Positions 1 to 8,551 of a stretch of 64,000 nt of DNA are shown here, piece after piece. The DNA is from Calditrichota bacterium (GTDB lineage: Bacteria > Calditrichota > Calditrichia > Calditrichales > J004). Under the pieces are notes generated by a model, which saw only the letters and a list, made by a program, of their open reading frames with translations, did no database searches and was not told the origin of the DNA. Made by a program: the position numbers and the translations under genes. The stretch is from contig JABFGF010000013.1 in assembly GCA_013112635.1 (NCBI GenBank), positions 25,568 to 89,567 of the forward strand, written 5' to 3'. Within the stretch, counting starts at the first letter, position 1; each line of letters opens with the position of its first letter.

Positions 1-1
1 G

Positions 2-1180
2 TTAACAGGCGCCAAAATGCTGCTTTCGGATGAAGGCGGACCCGACTGGCAATACCAGTTTGATCATACTGGTCTTAAACACAAGGACGTTTTCAAGATT
101 GGAAATATTCAGTTTGAAGTTTTACATACGCCCGGCCATACGCCGGAACATATATCTTTTCTATTAACAGATTTACCCGCATCTGATAAACCCAGTATGA
201 TCTTTACCGGTGATTTTGTATTTGTTGGAGATATTGGCCGGCCAGATTTATTGGAAGTAGCTGCAGGAGTTGAAGGCAGCCGGATTATTGGTGCCAAACA
301 GATGTTTCAATCTTTAAAAATGTTTAAAGAATTACCGGATTATCTTCAGGTTTGGCCGGGACATGGCGCGGGTTCTGCTTGTGGTAAAGCCCTGGGAGCC
401 ATCCCCGGAACAACAATTGGTTATGAAAAAATCTATAATTGGGCGCTTAAACACACCAAAGAAGGACCTTTTGTAGATGAGCTTTTGGAAGGACAACCAG
501 AACCACCCAAATATTTTGCAATGATGAAAAAGCTCAATAAAATAAATCGTCAAATTATTCCAACAATAAGAAAAGCAAAAGAACTCTCAATAGCTGAATT
601 GGAAAAGGCCATTAAAGAAGGCATGCCGGTTATTGATACAAGGAACAAAGCTCTCTTTGCCTATGGGCATATCTCTGGTACAATAAATATCCAGAATAAT
701 AATGATTTTTCAAATTGGGCAGGATGGTTGCTAAATTACAATGCCCCATTTGTTGTTATTGCAGAACATGGACAAATAGATGAGGTTTCGCGCAAACTGA
801 TACGAGTTGGTTTAGATAATCTCATAGGTTTCTTCTCAAATATTGATGGGTGGATTGAACAACATTCGATGCAAGCCTTAAACCATATCGAGTCTCACGA
901 ACTAAAAGAAGTGATCGCCCAAAATAATTGCACAATTGTTGATGTACGCGGGATAAATGAATACAACAGCGGTCATATCAAACATGCAAAGCATATCCAT
1001 CTGGGAGAATTAAAGGAACGTGCAGGAGAATTGCAAAAAGACAATCATATTATCCTTCATTGCGCCGGCGGTGACCGATCCAGCACAGCATGTAGTATTC
1101 TTCAGAAAGAGGGTTTTCTCAAAATCACTAATTTAACAGGTGGCTTTAACGCTTGGGCAGAATCCGAATTAGAATCTTAG
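2..1180 (+). CDS. Persulfide dioxygenase/rhodanese fusion (CstB-like), 5' truncated
   Basis: The reading frame is open to the left window edge (codons from base 2), so the start lies outside; the ATG at 17 is internal. What remains is the C-terminal half of a metallo-beta-lactamase fold (HTPGHTPEH, FTGDFVFVGDIGRPDLL, WPGHG; the usual HxHxDH is upstream) followed by two rhodanese domains. The first (about residues 195-285 from the ATG at 17) has no active-site cysteine. The second (about 295-385) has one, in the loop HCAGGDRS. This order matches staphylococcal CstB and related persulfide dioxygenase-sulfurtransferases, which oxidise glutathione/CoA persulfides to sulfite or thiosulfate. A role in sulfide detoxification is inferred from architecture only. 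Confidence 0.85.
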   Translation, partial: LTGAKMLLSDEGGPDWQYQFDHTGLKHKDVFKIGNIQFEVLHTPGHTPEHISFLLTDLPASDKPSMIFTGDFVFVGDIGRPDLLEVAAGVEGSRIIGAKQMFQSLKMFKELPDYLQVWPGHGAGSACGKALGAIPGTTIGYEKIYNWALKHTKEGPFVDELLEGQPEPPKYFAMMKKLNKINRQIIPTIRKAKELSIAELEKAIKEGMPVIDTRNKALFAYGHISGTINIQNNNDFSNWAGWLLNYNAPFVVIAEHGQIDEVSRKLIRVGLDNLIGFFSNIDGWIEQHSMQALNHIESHELKEVIAQNNCTIVDVRGINEYNSGHIKHAKHIHLGELKERAGELQKDNHIILHCAGGDRSSTACSILQKEGFLKITNLTGGFNAWAESELES

Positions 1181-1291
1181 TCTGTTTAATTTTTTTCTTT
1201 GTTTCATATTTTTCGGAAGAATTTGAATAAAAGCTGTAAATTAAAAATATATTCTTCAAATAGTGTTTTTTTACCGTTGCTAATCGGACAT

Positions 1292-1783
1292 ATGAAAATA
1301 AAAGAATTTTATAACAACAAGATAAGACCAAAAATAAAAAAAGGGTTTGATGAAATTCGCCACCCCGGCAATCATCCCAGGACAACTGCTCTTTCAATCG
1401 CCATTGGTATTTTTATAGGGATTGCAATCCCCATGGGTTTTCAGGTTTGGGCAATGGCTATCTTACTACTGGCTATCCGCTATAACTTAATAATTGCTAG
1501 CTTTGTGTCACTTATTTCAAATCCATTAACTATTTTGCCTATTTACTTCGCAGTTATTTCATTTGGGGAATTTGTTTTACAGATATCATTTCCCTGGGAG
1601 CTGTTTTACAGTTTTCTTGATGAACCCGGGTTTGAAAAAATTGTTGAGTTTGGGACGGAAGGGATGTTCATCTTTTTTACCGGTTCACTTTTGATAGCAA
1701 CCATTTTATCTATTCCGGCTTATTTTCTTTCTTTTAAAACACTAACAAATTACCACAACAAAAATAAAACGGCAGTGGAGTAA
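1292..1783 (+). CDS. DUF2062 membrane protein
   Basis: The 163-residue protein carries the DUF2062 pattern: a basic N-terminus, HPRTTALSIAIGIFIGI, then GFQVW and the SNPLTILPIY segment, with three or four hydrophobic helices. DUF2062 proteins are small inner-membrane proteins of unknown function, sometimes fused to glycosyltransferases. The frame extends upstream to 1199, but those 31 residues look like read-through of intergenic DNA, so the ATG at 1292 (MKIKEFYNN) is preferred. It lies about 110 bp downstream of the persulfide dioxygenase and convergent with the dehydratase. Confidence 0.8.
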   Translation: MKIKEFYNNKIRPKIKKGFDEIRHPGNHPRTTALSIAIGIFIGIAIPMGFQVWAMAILLLAIRYNLIIASFVSLISNPLTILPIYFAVISFGEFVLQISFPWELFYSFLDEPGFEKIVEFGTEGMFIFFTGSLLIATILSIPAYFLSFKTLTNYHNKNKTAVE

Positions 1784-1797
1784 GATCAAAATCCGTT

Positions 1798-2745
1798 TTA
1801 AAACAACGATAATATTTCCTTTAAATCCACATTTCCACCGCTAATAATAATTCCAATTTTTTTGCCTGCCAGTTTTTCTTTTATTTTTAACACGGCTGCC
1901 AAAGGCGTCGCACTGGAAGGTTCAATTATTATTTTCATTCTTTGCCAAACCAACTGCATGGCTTCGATTATTTCCTGATCAGATACAACCACAATTTCAT
2001 CAACAAAATCCTGGATATACTCAAATGTTCTCTGGCTTAACGCTGTACGCAAACCATCCGCAATTGTCTTTGGGGGTAATTGAGGATGAAGTTTACCTGT
2101 GGTGTAAGATAAAAAAGCATCATTAGCAAGCTCCGGTTCGCCACCAATAACATTTACATTTGGCAATAAATATTTTGCTGCCAAAGCACTGCCGCTAATC
2201 CCACCACCTCCGCCAACAGGCGCAAATATAAAATCAAATTCTCCCTTCTCTTCAATTAACTCTAAAGCAGATGTGGCTGCTCCTGTAATGATAACATCAT
2301 TATCATAAGGGTGGATAAGTTTGGCATTGGTTTTCTTAATAATCTTTTCTGTTTCGGCGATACGCGAACTTAACATAGCGTCACTAAATGTAACTTCTGC
2401 CCCATAAGAAAATAAGGCATCTTTTTTTATTTGTGGTGAAAGATGAGGAGTTACAACATAGCATTTAATTCCTCGCCATGCGGCGGCTTGTGCTAATGCA
2501 GCGCCATGGTTTCCGGATGAGTGTGTAATGACACCATTTTTTGCCTCTTCATCACTCAGCGAAAAAACAGCATTTGTTGCACCTCGAATTTTAAAGGAAC
2601 CGGTTTTTTGAAAATTTTCACATTTAAAAAAAAGATTGGCTCCCGCAATTTCGTTTATTGCTTTACAGGTTAATACAGGTGTTTTATGAATTTTTTTGGC
2701 AATCCGTCTTGCCGCTTGTTTGATATTTGTAAGGTTTACGCTCAT
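1798..2745 (-). CDS. Threonine/serine dehydratase (PLP fold type II)
   Basis: A 315-residue pyridoxal-phosphate enzyme. The PLP lysine is in KTGSFKIRGA near residue 52, the substrate loop SSGNHGAALA follows, and the phosphate-binding glycine loop is PVGGGGGISG. It has only the catalytic domain and no C-terminal ACT-like regulatory domain, so it resembles catabolic TdcB or serine racemase more than biosynthetic IlvA. It would deaminate L-threonine/L-serine to 2-oxobutyrate/pyruvate; racemase activity cannot be excluded. It is divergent from the signalling operon that starts at 2900. Confidence 0.88.
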   Translation of the reverse strand: MSVNLTNIKQAARRIAKKIHKTPVLTCKAINEIAGANLFFKCENFQKTGSFKIRGATNAVFSLSDEEAKNGVITHSSGNHGAALAQAAAWRGIKCYVVTPHLSPQIKKDALFSYGAEVTFSDAMLSSRIAETEKIIKKTNAKLIHPYDNDVIITGAATSALELIEEKGEFDFIFAPVGGGGGISGSALAAKYLLPNVNVIGGEPELANDAFLSYTTGKLHPQLPPKTIADGLRTALSQRTFEYIQDFVDEIVVVSDQEIIEAMQLVWQRMKIIIEPSSATPLAAVLKIKEKLAGKKIGIIISGGNVDLKEILSLF

Positions 2746-2899
2746 AAGTACAATATTTTTATAGATTAAGGAAAAAGTTTTTTGTTGTTTTTTCGTTTGG
2801 TTTTTCGGACTGAAACTTCTAAATTCGCACTAATATTTTGTCCCCGCCGTTATATTTTTTTCAATTAAAGAGACTTAAAATCACTACGATAATCCGGTA

Positions 2900-3919
2900 A
2901 TGTCAACATTTAAATACAATGTCCTAATTATTGACGATCATCCCTTTACAATTAAAATTCTGACAAAAATCTTAATCAAACAAGATTATAATGTTTTTTC
3001 TTTTACAAATCCAATAGAGGTTTTGGATTTTTTAGATAAGAATGAAACCGAGATTGACCTGATTATTTCTGATTTGATGATGGAACAAATGACAGGGATG
3101 GAGCTTTTATCAAAAGTAAAACAGAACTATTTTACGTCACAAATACCTTTTATATTTTTGTCTGCAGCGAACAATGATAATATTAGGAAAGAAGCGTTTG
3201 AAAAAGGTGCTATAGATTTTTTTGATAAACCTGTTAATACAAACTTATTCATTTCGAAAATCCAATCCATTCTGCTTAACATTGCAATAAGTCAACTCGT
3301 GGGAAATATATTATTAACAGGAAATAAAGGAACCTTATTACCGCCGGATGTTTTGAAGTATTGTGAAATGGAAAGGCTAAATGGATTTGTTTATTTTAGC
3401 AATTGGACTTTAGAAACAGTCTTTAAGTTTACAAATGGGATTATCGATTACTCTTCGAATGATGAAAAACTTTATGCTGATTATGAACTTTTATTATCCT
3501 GGAATAAATATACATTTATTGTTTCCCGTTCAAAATTCAATTTAAAAGCAGTAAGAGAATATTTTAAACAAATCCAATCATCAACAAATACTTTCCTGCT
3601 AAATACCAAGAATAGGAAATTTGATAAATTTTTTGAAAAATTCCCTGACCTTGTAGAAATATTTGTGCACAAAGGTGTTTGGAATGCTGTTCGCAATAGT
3701 ACTGATTTCAGTTATATATTTATTTTAGAATCGTTAAACACTTTAAATTCTACCGTACATAAAGAAGCGGGTAAAAATGTTTTATTTACAAAAATCAATC
3801 TCGACAATTTGAATATTCTCCTTCTAATTAACTATGAAAACAATGACCTGGCGTTTTTATTTAAAAGTGAAAAAGACTATCAAAGACTATTGAATATTTG
3901 GAAAGCTTCACAAAAATGA
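2900..3919 (+). CDS. Response regulator with C-terminal DUF4388/PATAN-like domain
   Basis: 339 residues. An N-terminal receiver domain (about 5-125) has the acidic pair D12/D13, phospho-acceptor D58 in LIISDLMM, S88 and K110. Residues from about 130 carry a DUF4388-like segment (LVGNILLTGNKGTL, then YFSNWTLETVFKFTNGIIDYSSND), a module found in gliding/chemotaxis-type and Gram-negative signalling regulators. There is no DNA-binding domain, so output is probably protein-protein. It is first in a four-gene operon, and its stop codon overlaps the next start (ATGA). No cognate kinase is adjacent. Confidence 0.8.
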   Translation: MSTFKYNVLIIDDHPFTIKILTKILIKQDYNVFSFTNPIEVLDFLDKNETEIDLIISDLMMEQMTGMELLSKVKQNYFTSQIPFIFLSAANNDNIRKEAFEKGAIDFFDKPVNTNLFISKIQSILLNIAISQLVGNILLTGNKGTLLPPDVLKYCEMERLNGFVYFSNWTLETVFKFTNGIIDYSSNDEKLYADYELLLSWNKYTFIVSRSKFNLKAVREYFKQIQSSTNTFLLNTKNRKFDKFFEKFPDLVEIFVHKGVWNAVRNSTDFSYIFILESLNTLNSTVHKEAGKNVLFTKINLDNLNILLLINYENNDLAFLFKSEKDYQRLLNIWKASQK

Positions 3920-4248
3920 TGAAACAAATTACTGAAGCTATTACAGGTATTGATGGCTTACAATACGTTATAATTCTTGATGAAAATGGAGACACACATT
4001 TTTCTGACTCTTTAATTGTTGAAGAAGGAAAACAAGCCATGGAGCTTTTTCTTCATTTTTTAAACTTTGTCAACAAACTAAAAATTGCAGGGAATAACCA
4101 GTTTAAAAATGGGGTCTGGGAATTTAGTGAGTTTTCAATTTCCATACTCACCATAAATTCCAACATTCTTATTCTTTCACATAAAAGAAGTTTTGATTCT
4201 CAAAAATTAATTAAAACAGTTGCACATTTTTTTGATGAAATTGATTAA
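3916..4248 (+). CDS. Small roadblock/LC7-like signalling protein
   Basis: About 110 residues. The ATG at 3916 overlaps the preceding stop as ATGA, which implies translational coupling; a TTG six codons upstream is the less likely alternative. The sequence (ITGIDGLQYVIILDENGDTHF, helix rich in LFLHFLNFVNKL, then WEFSEFSISILTINSNILILSHK) follows the beta-beta-helix-beta pattern of roadblock/LC7 proteins, where a short self-describing loop is followed by a long helix and two strands. Such proteins often accompany GTPases or DUF4388 regulators. The family call is structural inference with no diagnostic motif. Confidence 0.55.
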   Translation: MMKQITEAITGIDGLQYVIILDENGDTHFSDSLIVEEGKQAMELFLHFLNFVNKLKIAGNNQFKNGVWEFSEFSISILTINSNILILSHKRSFDSQKLIKTVAHFFDEID

Positions 4249-4265
4249 TAATTAGCAAGGATATT

Positions 4266-5690
4266 ATGAAGAAGCAAAATGTTTCTAACACTATTGCAAG
4301 CGAACCATTTGAAATTGCAAAAAATATTTATTGGGTTGGCAAAAAAACAGGTGATGACCTTGAAATGAATGTCTTTTTGAGGGTTTTTGAAAAAGATAAT
4401 CAAAAAATTAATATGCTAATCGATCCCGGCCCTCCATCAGATTTTGATATTATCGAAACAAATGTTAAAAAAGTTTTGGGTGATGATTATAAAATCCACT
4501 TTTCTTTTATTAACCACCAGGATCCGGATGTGGGTTATAACGCTATTTATTTTCAACGGTATTTTCCAAACATGCAGGTAATTACCATGGAAGATACCTG
4601 GCGTTTGATTAAATTCTACGGCTTCAATCCTAAAAGATATATCCCTGTAGACCGCTTTAAAAGCAGGACTATAAAAATGATAACCGGTCACAAACTGGTT
4701 TTTGTCCCAACTCCATATTGTCATTTCCGGGGTGCATGTGCTCTATACGACGTTACTGAACGGGTTTTATTTACAGGTGATTTGTTTGGCGGTCTTTCCG
4801 ATACACCTGGTTTTTATGCCGATGAAGATGCCTGGTCAGGTATAAAAATATTCCAACAAATTTACATGCCCGCAAGCATTGCCATAGAAAGTGCACTTGC
4901 AAATATTACACGCGTAGACAAAAACCCGGCCGTAATTGCACCGCAGCATGGTAAAATAATTAAAGACAGTTTTGTAAAGAAATATATGTCAAAGCTAAAA
5001 TCATTAGCAGTTGGATTGGATTTATCTCATCAAAATAAAATATTAGTTTCTCAATATATAAAAGCTCTAAATGCGATTATCCAGCAAATAAAACTCAAAC
5101 TCGATAAGTCCAATTATGACACTATTTTCAATTCTCTTTTTACCGATGAATCATTCCCTGAAATCTTCAGCGTGAAAGATGAAGAGATTTATGAAGTAAA
5201 AATCGCAGTGGAAGATGCTATGCAGTATTTTCTTAATAACACTTTAAAAGACCAATCTCCCGGTGTAAAAAAAGATCTTCAATTTCTTGTTTTGCATATA
5301 TTAACTGATCTTAACCTGCCTACCGAAAATTTAAATTTGGAAATTAAAGAAACAACTGAAACGAAGGAAGAAACAGAAGATTTTATCAGTGAAGAAAGTG
5401 AGGATGTTGAGAACCAGAACGGTACAGAAACAACTAACCTCAACTATCTAAATATCCGCAATCTGTTGCAGATAATTGAAGATGAAAGTGGCAGTGATAA
5501 ATTCAATGAGCTAACTGTTTTGAGAATAATGCTCAAAATTCCACCGGATATTTTGAAACGAAATAAAGTCAACAGTTACGATGATTTTTTCCAGTTGGAA
5601 GAAACAAGTGATCCTGATTTTATTAAGTACATTGTACAGGGAAGTGAACAGATTTTAGGCCATCAATTGCCTGAATCTATATTAAAATAA
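4266..5690 (+). CDS. ODP-type di-iron metallo-beta-lactamase-fold protein with C-terminal helical extension
   Basis: 474 residues. Residues 1-245 match the oxygen-binding di-iron (ODP) / flavodiiron beta-lactamase core. The ligand hexad is visible: H84, D86 and D88 in NHQDPDVG (classical HxExD with Glu replaced by Asp), H153 in PYCHFRG, D172 in FTGDLFGG and H228 in PQHGK. There is no flavodoxin domain, so it cannot be a complete flavodiiron reductase. The rest (about 250-474) is helical with an acidic Thr/Glu-rich linker near 355-385. In known cases ODP proteins act as oxygen or redox sensors in chemotaxis. Between a receiver protein and a V4R protein, a sensory role is likely. Confidence 0.75.
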   Translation: MKKQNVSNTIASEPFEIAKNIYWVGKKTGDDLEMNVFLRVFEKDNQKINMLIDPGPPSDFDIIETNVKKVLGDDYKIHFSFINHQDPDVGYNAIYFQRYFPNMQVITMEDTWRLIKFYGFNPKRYIPVDRFKSRTIKMITGHKLVFVPTPYCHFRGACALYDVTERVLFTGDLFGGLSDTPGFYADEDAWSGIKIFQQIYMPASIAIESALANITRVDKNPAVIAPQHGKIIKDSFVKKYMSKLKSLAVGLDLSHQNKILVSQYIKALNAIIQQIKLKLDKSNYDTIFNSLFTDESFPEIFSVKDEEIYEVKIAVEDAMQYFLNNTLKDQSPGVKKDLQFLVLHILTDLNLPTENLNLEIKETTETKEETEDFISEESEDVENQNGTETTNLNYLNIRNLLQIIEDESGSDKFNELTVLRIMLKIPPDILKRNKVNSYDDFFQLEETSDPDFIKYIVQGSEQILGHQLPESILK

Positions 5691-5697
5691 GGAATTT

Positions 5698-6921
5698 ATG
5701 AGTATAAATTTAAACCTTACCCATGATCCCAAAAGCGGTTTACACAATCTTGCAAACCAGTCTGTTGTTCTTCATTGCAATCACTATAATATTGAGTTAC
5801 AGAATACAATTTTATTGCCAGAATATTTAGATGGTTATGAAATCCAATTCAATGCCGCCGCTGAAGTTGCTTCAAGCATGGTGAAAGAAGTGTGCATACA
5901 AGAAAATATTTCTGATAAATCTGAAAAATTACGAGTCGCAGAGAGTATATATAAAAAAATGGGACTTGGGGTTTTAAACCTTTCGCTTGTAGATGAATCT
6001 GGTGGAATTGTAAATACCTCAGCTTCTCACTATCATCTTGGCTGGCAAATTCGCTTTTCAAAATCTGAAGCGCATGCCCATGTTTTAACAGAGGGATTTA
6101 TTGCCGGCATAATGACTTATGTTTTTAACGAAAGTTATAGCGTTGAAGCAGTAGTCGAGCCCAAAAAGCTATACTACAAAATTGAGAAAACTACAGAAGC
6201 AAAATATATCGAGAATCTAAATTTACAAAAAATCCAATCCATCGATACTTCCAACCCAGATTTTCCAAACTATGACAAAAAAATACCTTGCCAGGATATT
6301 ACAAGTGCGGTTTTACGGGCTTTACCCCAGGCAAATGAAAGCGGACTTATTGAGGCGTTTGGTGTTTTACTAACTTATCTACCATCAGAATATTATGGAA
6401 AAATCTCTTATCGATTTGAACAAGCTTTGGACAAAACCGGCGGAATTGATGGATTGGCCAAACCACTATTAATTGAATCCGGACATATTTGTGGTTTTAA
6501 TACTTTTGGTGGAATAATGACATCAGAAGTCTGGAATACTCTTATTTTACCAACTCTCACTTCGCAGCATGATTGGGTTTACGGAATGGTTTCGGTAATT
6601 AACGCATTAGGATGGGGACATTGGCACATTAATGAATTAGTCGATGAAAAAAAACTTGTTCTAAGGGTATATAACAGTACTGAGGCAATTGCTTATCGTG
6701 AACATTTTGGAATTGCGAAATCATCAAAATGCTACACTGCGGAAGGTGCTGCGGCGGCGATTATGAACCTTATCTACAAAGGGGATATTATTAGCGGGCC
6801 TGAATTAACTCAGGAATATTATCAAAAAGTATTTAAAAGTGAAAATACATTTAAATCCGAAGAAACTAAGTGCATTGCAAAAGGCGATGAATACTGTGAA
6901 TTTAAATTTATCGAAAAATAG
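5698..6921 (+). CDS. Protein with two V4R-like (4-vinyl reductase) domains
   Basis: 407 residues starting 7 bp after the ODP gene. The C-terminal end ETKCIAKGDEYCEFKF is the typical finish of V4R domains (Cys-x4-5-Gly-x-x-x-Cys-x-F). V4R domains bind small molecules in bacteriochlorophyll enzymes, heme-linked and aromatic-sensing regulators. An earlier stretch (SHYHLGWQIRF to FIAGIMTYVFNESYSVEAVV, about residues 105-155) resembles the same fold without the cysteines, and GFNTFGG/WNTLILPTL (about 265-290) opens the second unit. No enzymatic or DNA-binding domain is seen. It is last in the operon and convergent with the next gene after 5 bp. Ligand unknown. Confidence 0.55.
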   Translation: MSINLNLTHDPKSGLHNLANQSVVLHCNHYNIELQNTILLPEYLDGYEIQFNAAAEVASSMVKEVCIQENISDKSEKLRVAESIYKKMGLGVLNLSLVDESGGIVNTSASHYHLGWQIRFSKSEAHAHVLTEGFIAGIMTYVFNESYSVEAVVEPKKLYYKIEKTTEAKYIENLNLQKIQSIDTSNPDFPNYDKKIPCQDITSAVLRALPQANESGLIEAFGVLLTYLPSEYYGKISYRFEQALDKTGGIDGLAKPLLIESGHICGFNTFGGIMTSEVWNTLILPTLTSQHDWVYGMVSVINALGWGHWHINELVDEKKLVLRVYNSTEAIAYREHFGIAKSSKCYTAEGAAAAIMNLIYKGDIISGPELTQEYYQKVFKSENTFKSEETKCIAKGDEYCEFKFIEK

Positions 6922-6926
6922 TAAAA

Positions 6927-7436
6927 CTACTTAGAAAACAGTTTTCTTAAATCATTCAGAATCTGCTCGAATATTTTATTCTCAAACTTTTGAACAGGGT
7001 ACTTTGATACAAACTTCTCGTTTTTTCCAAAAATAGCAATATTACAATGTTCTTCTTTAAACTTATACGTTTCGGCAAACTCTCCATCCCAATCCATTAA
7101 AATTCTTTTAGTTGTATCACTTGGAAAAAAACCCTGAACAATTCCACGCATAAAAAATGGAACCGCGCTTAAATCTGCTACACCTATAAAAGAAACATGT
7201 TTGCCAGTGTTATTCTTTTCTAATGAATCTAAAATTGCTTTAACCCAAAGATCATTATATTTACTGCCCTCTCTGTCGCTCCCCACAATAACAACTATTT
7301 TATCAGAAAAATCGCTTTTTTCATGAACCTTATCAAATTGGTCTTTGATTTTAAAATCAATTAGATTTTCACTTTGATAACCATAAATGGGTAAAACCAC
7401 AAACAGGGGCGCTAAAAGTAATATTAATAATTTCAT
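6927..7436 (-). CDS. Exported thioredoxin-fold protein (YtfJ-like)
   Basis: 169 residues with a signal peptide (MKLLILLLAPLFVVLPIYG). The body (FKIKDQFDKVHEKSDFSDKIVVIVGSDREGSKY, then WVKAILDSL and a late strand NIAIFGKNEKFV) follows the AhpC/thioredoxin-like pattern of periplasmic YtfJ proteins but lacks a CxxC pair. The only cysteine is in EEHCNIA. It follows the B12-binding regulator after 13 bp and is probably cotranscribed with it. Function unknown; catalytic redox activity is doubtful. Confidence 0.55.
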   Translation of the reverse strand: MKLLILLLAPLFVVLPIYGYQSENLIDFKIKDQFDKVHEKSDFSDKIVVIVGSDREGSKYNDLWVKAILDSLEKNNTGKHVSFIGVADLSAVPFFMRGIVQGFFPSDTTKRILMDWDGEFAETYKFKEEHCNIAIFGKNEKFVSKYPVQKFENKIFEQILNDLRKLFSK

Positions 7437-7449
7437 ATGCTATATTTGC

Positions 7450-8307
7450 TCACTTTTCGTAAACATCCTGGAAAGTATATAATCGATCGATTACAGCAGG
7501 TTTTTCATAATTCAACAAGTTAAAAGCCTGCCCACCCACAAAAACATCAACGCTGTTCTTTTCCGCAATATCACAGATTAGATCTAACTCTTTTTGGGTT
7601 TGATCTATTTCTTTTACATAAGTACCGGATATATAGATTCGTTTGGGACCAAAATCTTCGATAATGTTTTGAAGATAAATCTGTGGTGTAATTTGGCCAC
7701 TGTATAAAACTTTGTACCCACGGTATTCCAAAATATGATCTACCAATTTTAATGGAATATCGTGCATTTCATTTTGAAGGTTCATGCACATGGCAACACC
7801 CTTCCTTATTTCCGGACGGGCAATTAGGCTCTGTAACCGGATTATTGAATCTTTCATTGTTTGGGAAGCGAAGTGCTCTTCAATAATTGATATCTGTTTG
7901 GCTTCCCACAAATCACCGATCTCATGAAGGACCGGTGTAACAATTCCATCATAGATTTCATGTAACCCGATTTTTGCAAGATATAGGCCTTTTAGAATTT
8001 GCAGAACACGCTGTCGGTTATTGTTTAAGGCCTGTTTTAAAGTAAATTTATAAAGTACATCATATTTCTTTTTTAGTATCCATTCGCTTAATTGCAAATC
8101 TTCTTCATTCTCAATTGGGATCGTACTGATTGTAGCATTCGCCTGGCGGTGTTTTTCAACAAATTCAGTTAAGTGCTGCATTTCAAATTTCCGGTGTCCA
8201 CCGGCAGTTTTAATGCAATTTAGTTTGCCTGAGGCGGACCATCTTTTTATTGTCGAAACATTTACCCCTAAAATTTTAGCGGCCTCTTCTGTACTGTAAG
8301 TTATCAT
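7450..8307 (-). CDS. CarH-like B12-binding MerR/excisionase-type transcriptional regulator
   Basis: 285 residues from the ATG at 8307, chosen because a GAGGA ribosome site lies 6 bp upstream; an 18-codon extension to 8361 is unlikely. Residues 1-50 are a MerR/excisionase winged helix (YSTEEAAKILGVNVSTIKRW, TAGGHRKF). Residues about 80-165 are a helical B12-binding cap with the photoreceptor signature W134-x9-E144-H145, and E180-x-H182 supplies the candidate lower axial histidine. The glycine that normally follows (ExHxxG) is a proline here. In CarH proteins adenosylcobalamin drives tetramers that repress carotenoid genes, and light disrupts them. It is divergent from crtI and flanked by matching tandem repeats, so it is probably the regulator of the crt operon and of itself. 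Confidence 0.85.
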   Translation of the reverse strand: MITYSTEEAAKILGVNVSTIKRWSASGKLNCIKTAGGHRKFEMQHLTEFVEKHRQANATISTIPIENEEDLQLSEWILKKKYDVLYKFTLKQALNNNRQRVLQILKGLYLAKIGLHEIYDGIVTPVLHEIGDLWEAKQISIIEEHFASQTMKDSIIRLQSLIARPEIRKGVAMCMNLQNEMHDIPLKLVDHILEYRGYKVLYSGQITPQIYLQNIIEDFGPKRIYISGTYVKEIDQTQKELDLICDIAEKNSVDVFVGGQAFNLLNYEKPAVIDRLYTFQDVYEK

Positions 8308-8332
8308 ATTAATTCCTCGTTCAACTGTTCCT

Positions 8333-8361
8333 AATATACATCCCATTTTATATATTTGCAA
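8333..8361 (-). promoter_or_regulatory. Promoter of the CarH-like regulator
   Basis: Reading the minus strand, TTGCAA (8361-8356) is followed after 17 bp by TATATT (8338-8333), a reasonable sigma-70-type pair about 25 bp from the preferred start at 8307. The tandem repeat at 8365-8382 abuts the -35 element on its upstream side. Confidence 0.5.
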
Positions 8362-8364
8362 TTT

Positions 8365-8382
8365 TATATGAGCTATATGAGC
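8365..8382. promoter_or_regulatory. Candidate CarH operator, regulator side (tandem 9-bp repeat)
   Basis: Two perfect adjacent copies of TATATGAGC lie directly upstream of the -35 element of the regulator promoter. The core ATGAGC at 9-bp spacing recurs, on the opposite strand, at 8522-8539 next to crtI. CarH-type proteins bind direct repeats, so this is a likely operator. Confidence 0.6.
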
Positions 8383-8475
8383 GTTTTAATTTCTTCTCAA
8401 ACTTTTACACAAGTCTTTTCACTTTAACTCTTGAATCATTATACACCACTTTTAATAATGTTTTTAAAATATTAT

Positions 8476-8503
8476 TTGACATTCCATTTTTTAGAGTTAT
8501 ATT
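8476..8503 (+). promoter_or_regulatory. Promoter of the crt operon
   Basis: TTGACA at 8476-8481 and TATATT at 8498-8503 are separated by 16 bp, a near-consensus sigma-70-type promoter. The start of transcription is expected around 8510, just upstream of the tandem repeat at 8522-8539. Confidence 0.65.
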
Positions 8504-8521
8504 AATCCCGAAAACATAAAT

Positions 8522-8539
8522 CGCTCATTTCGCTCATTT
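8522..8539. promoter_or_regulatory. Candidate CarH operator, crtI side (tandem 9-bp repeat)
   Basis: Two perfect adjacent copies of CGCTCATTT, whose complement is AAATGAGCG, share the ATGAGC core and 9-bp period with the repeat at 8365-8382 in inverted orientation. It lies about 12-29 bp after the predicted transcription start and touches the crtI ribosome site (AGGAG, 8540-8544), so a bound repressor would block elongation. Confidence 0.6.
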
Positions 8540-8551
8540 AGGAGAAAAAAG

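Noticed and set aside
1199..1291. N-terminal extension of the DUF2062 protein
   Set aside because: The added 31 residues do not resemble the family and there is no ribosome site at 1199.
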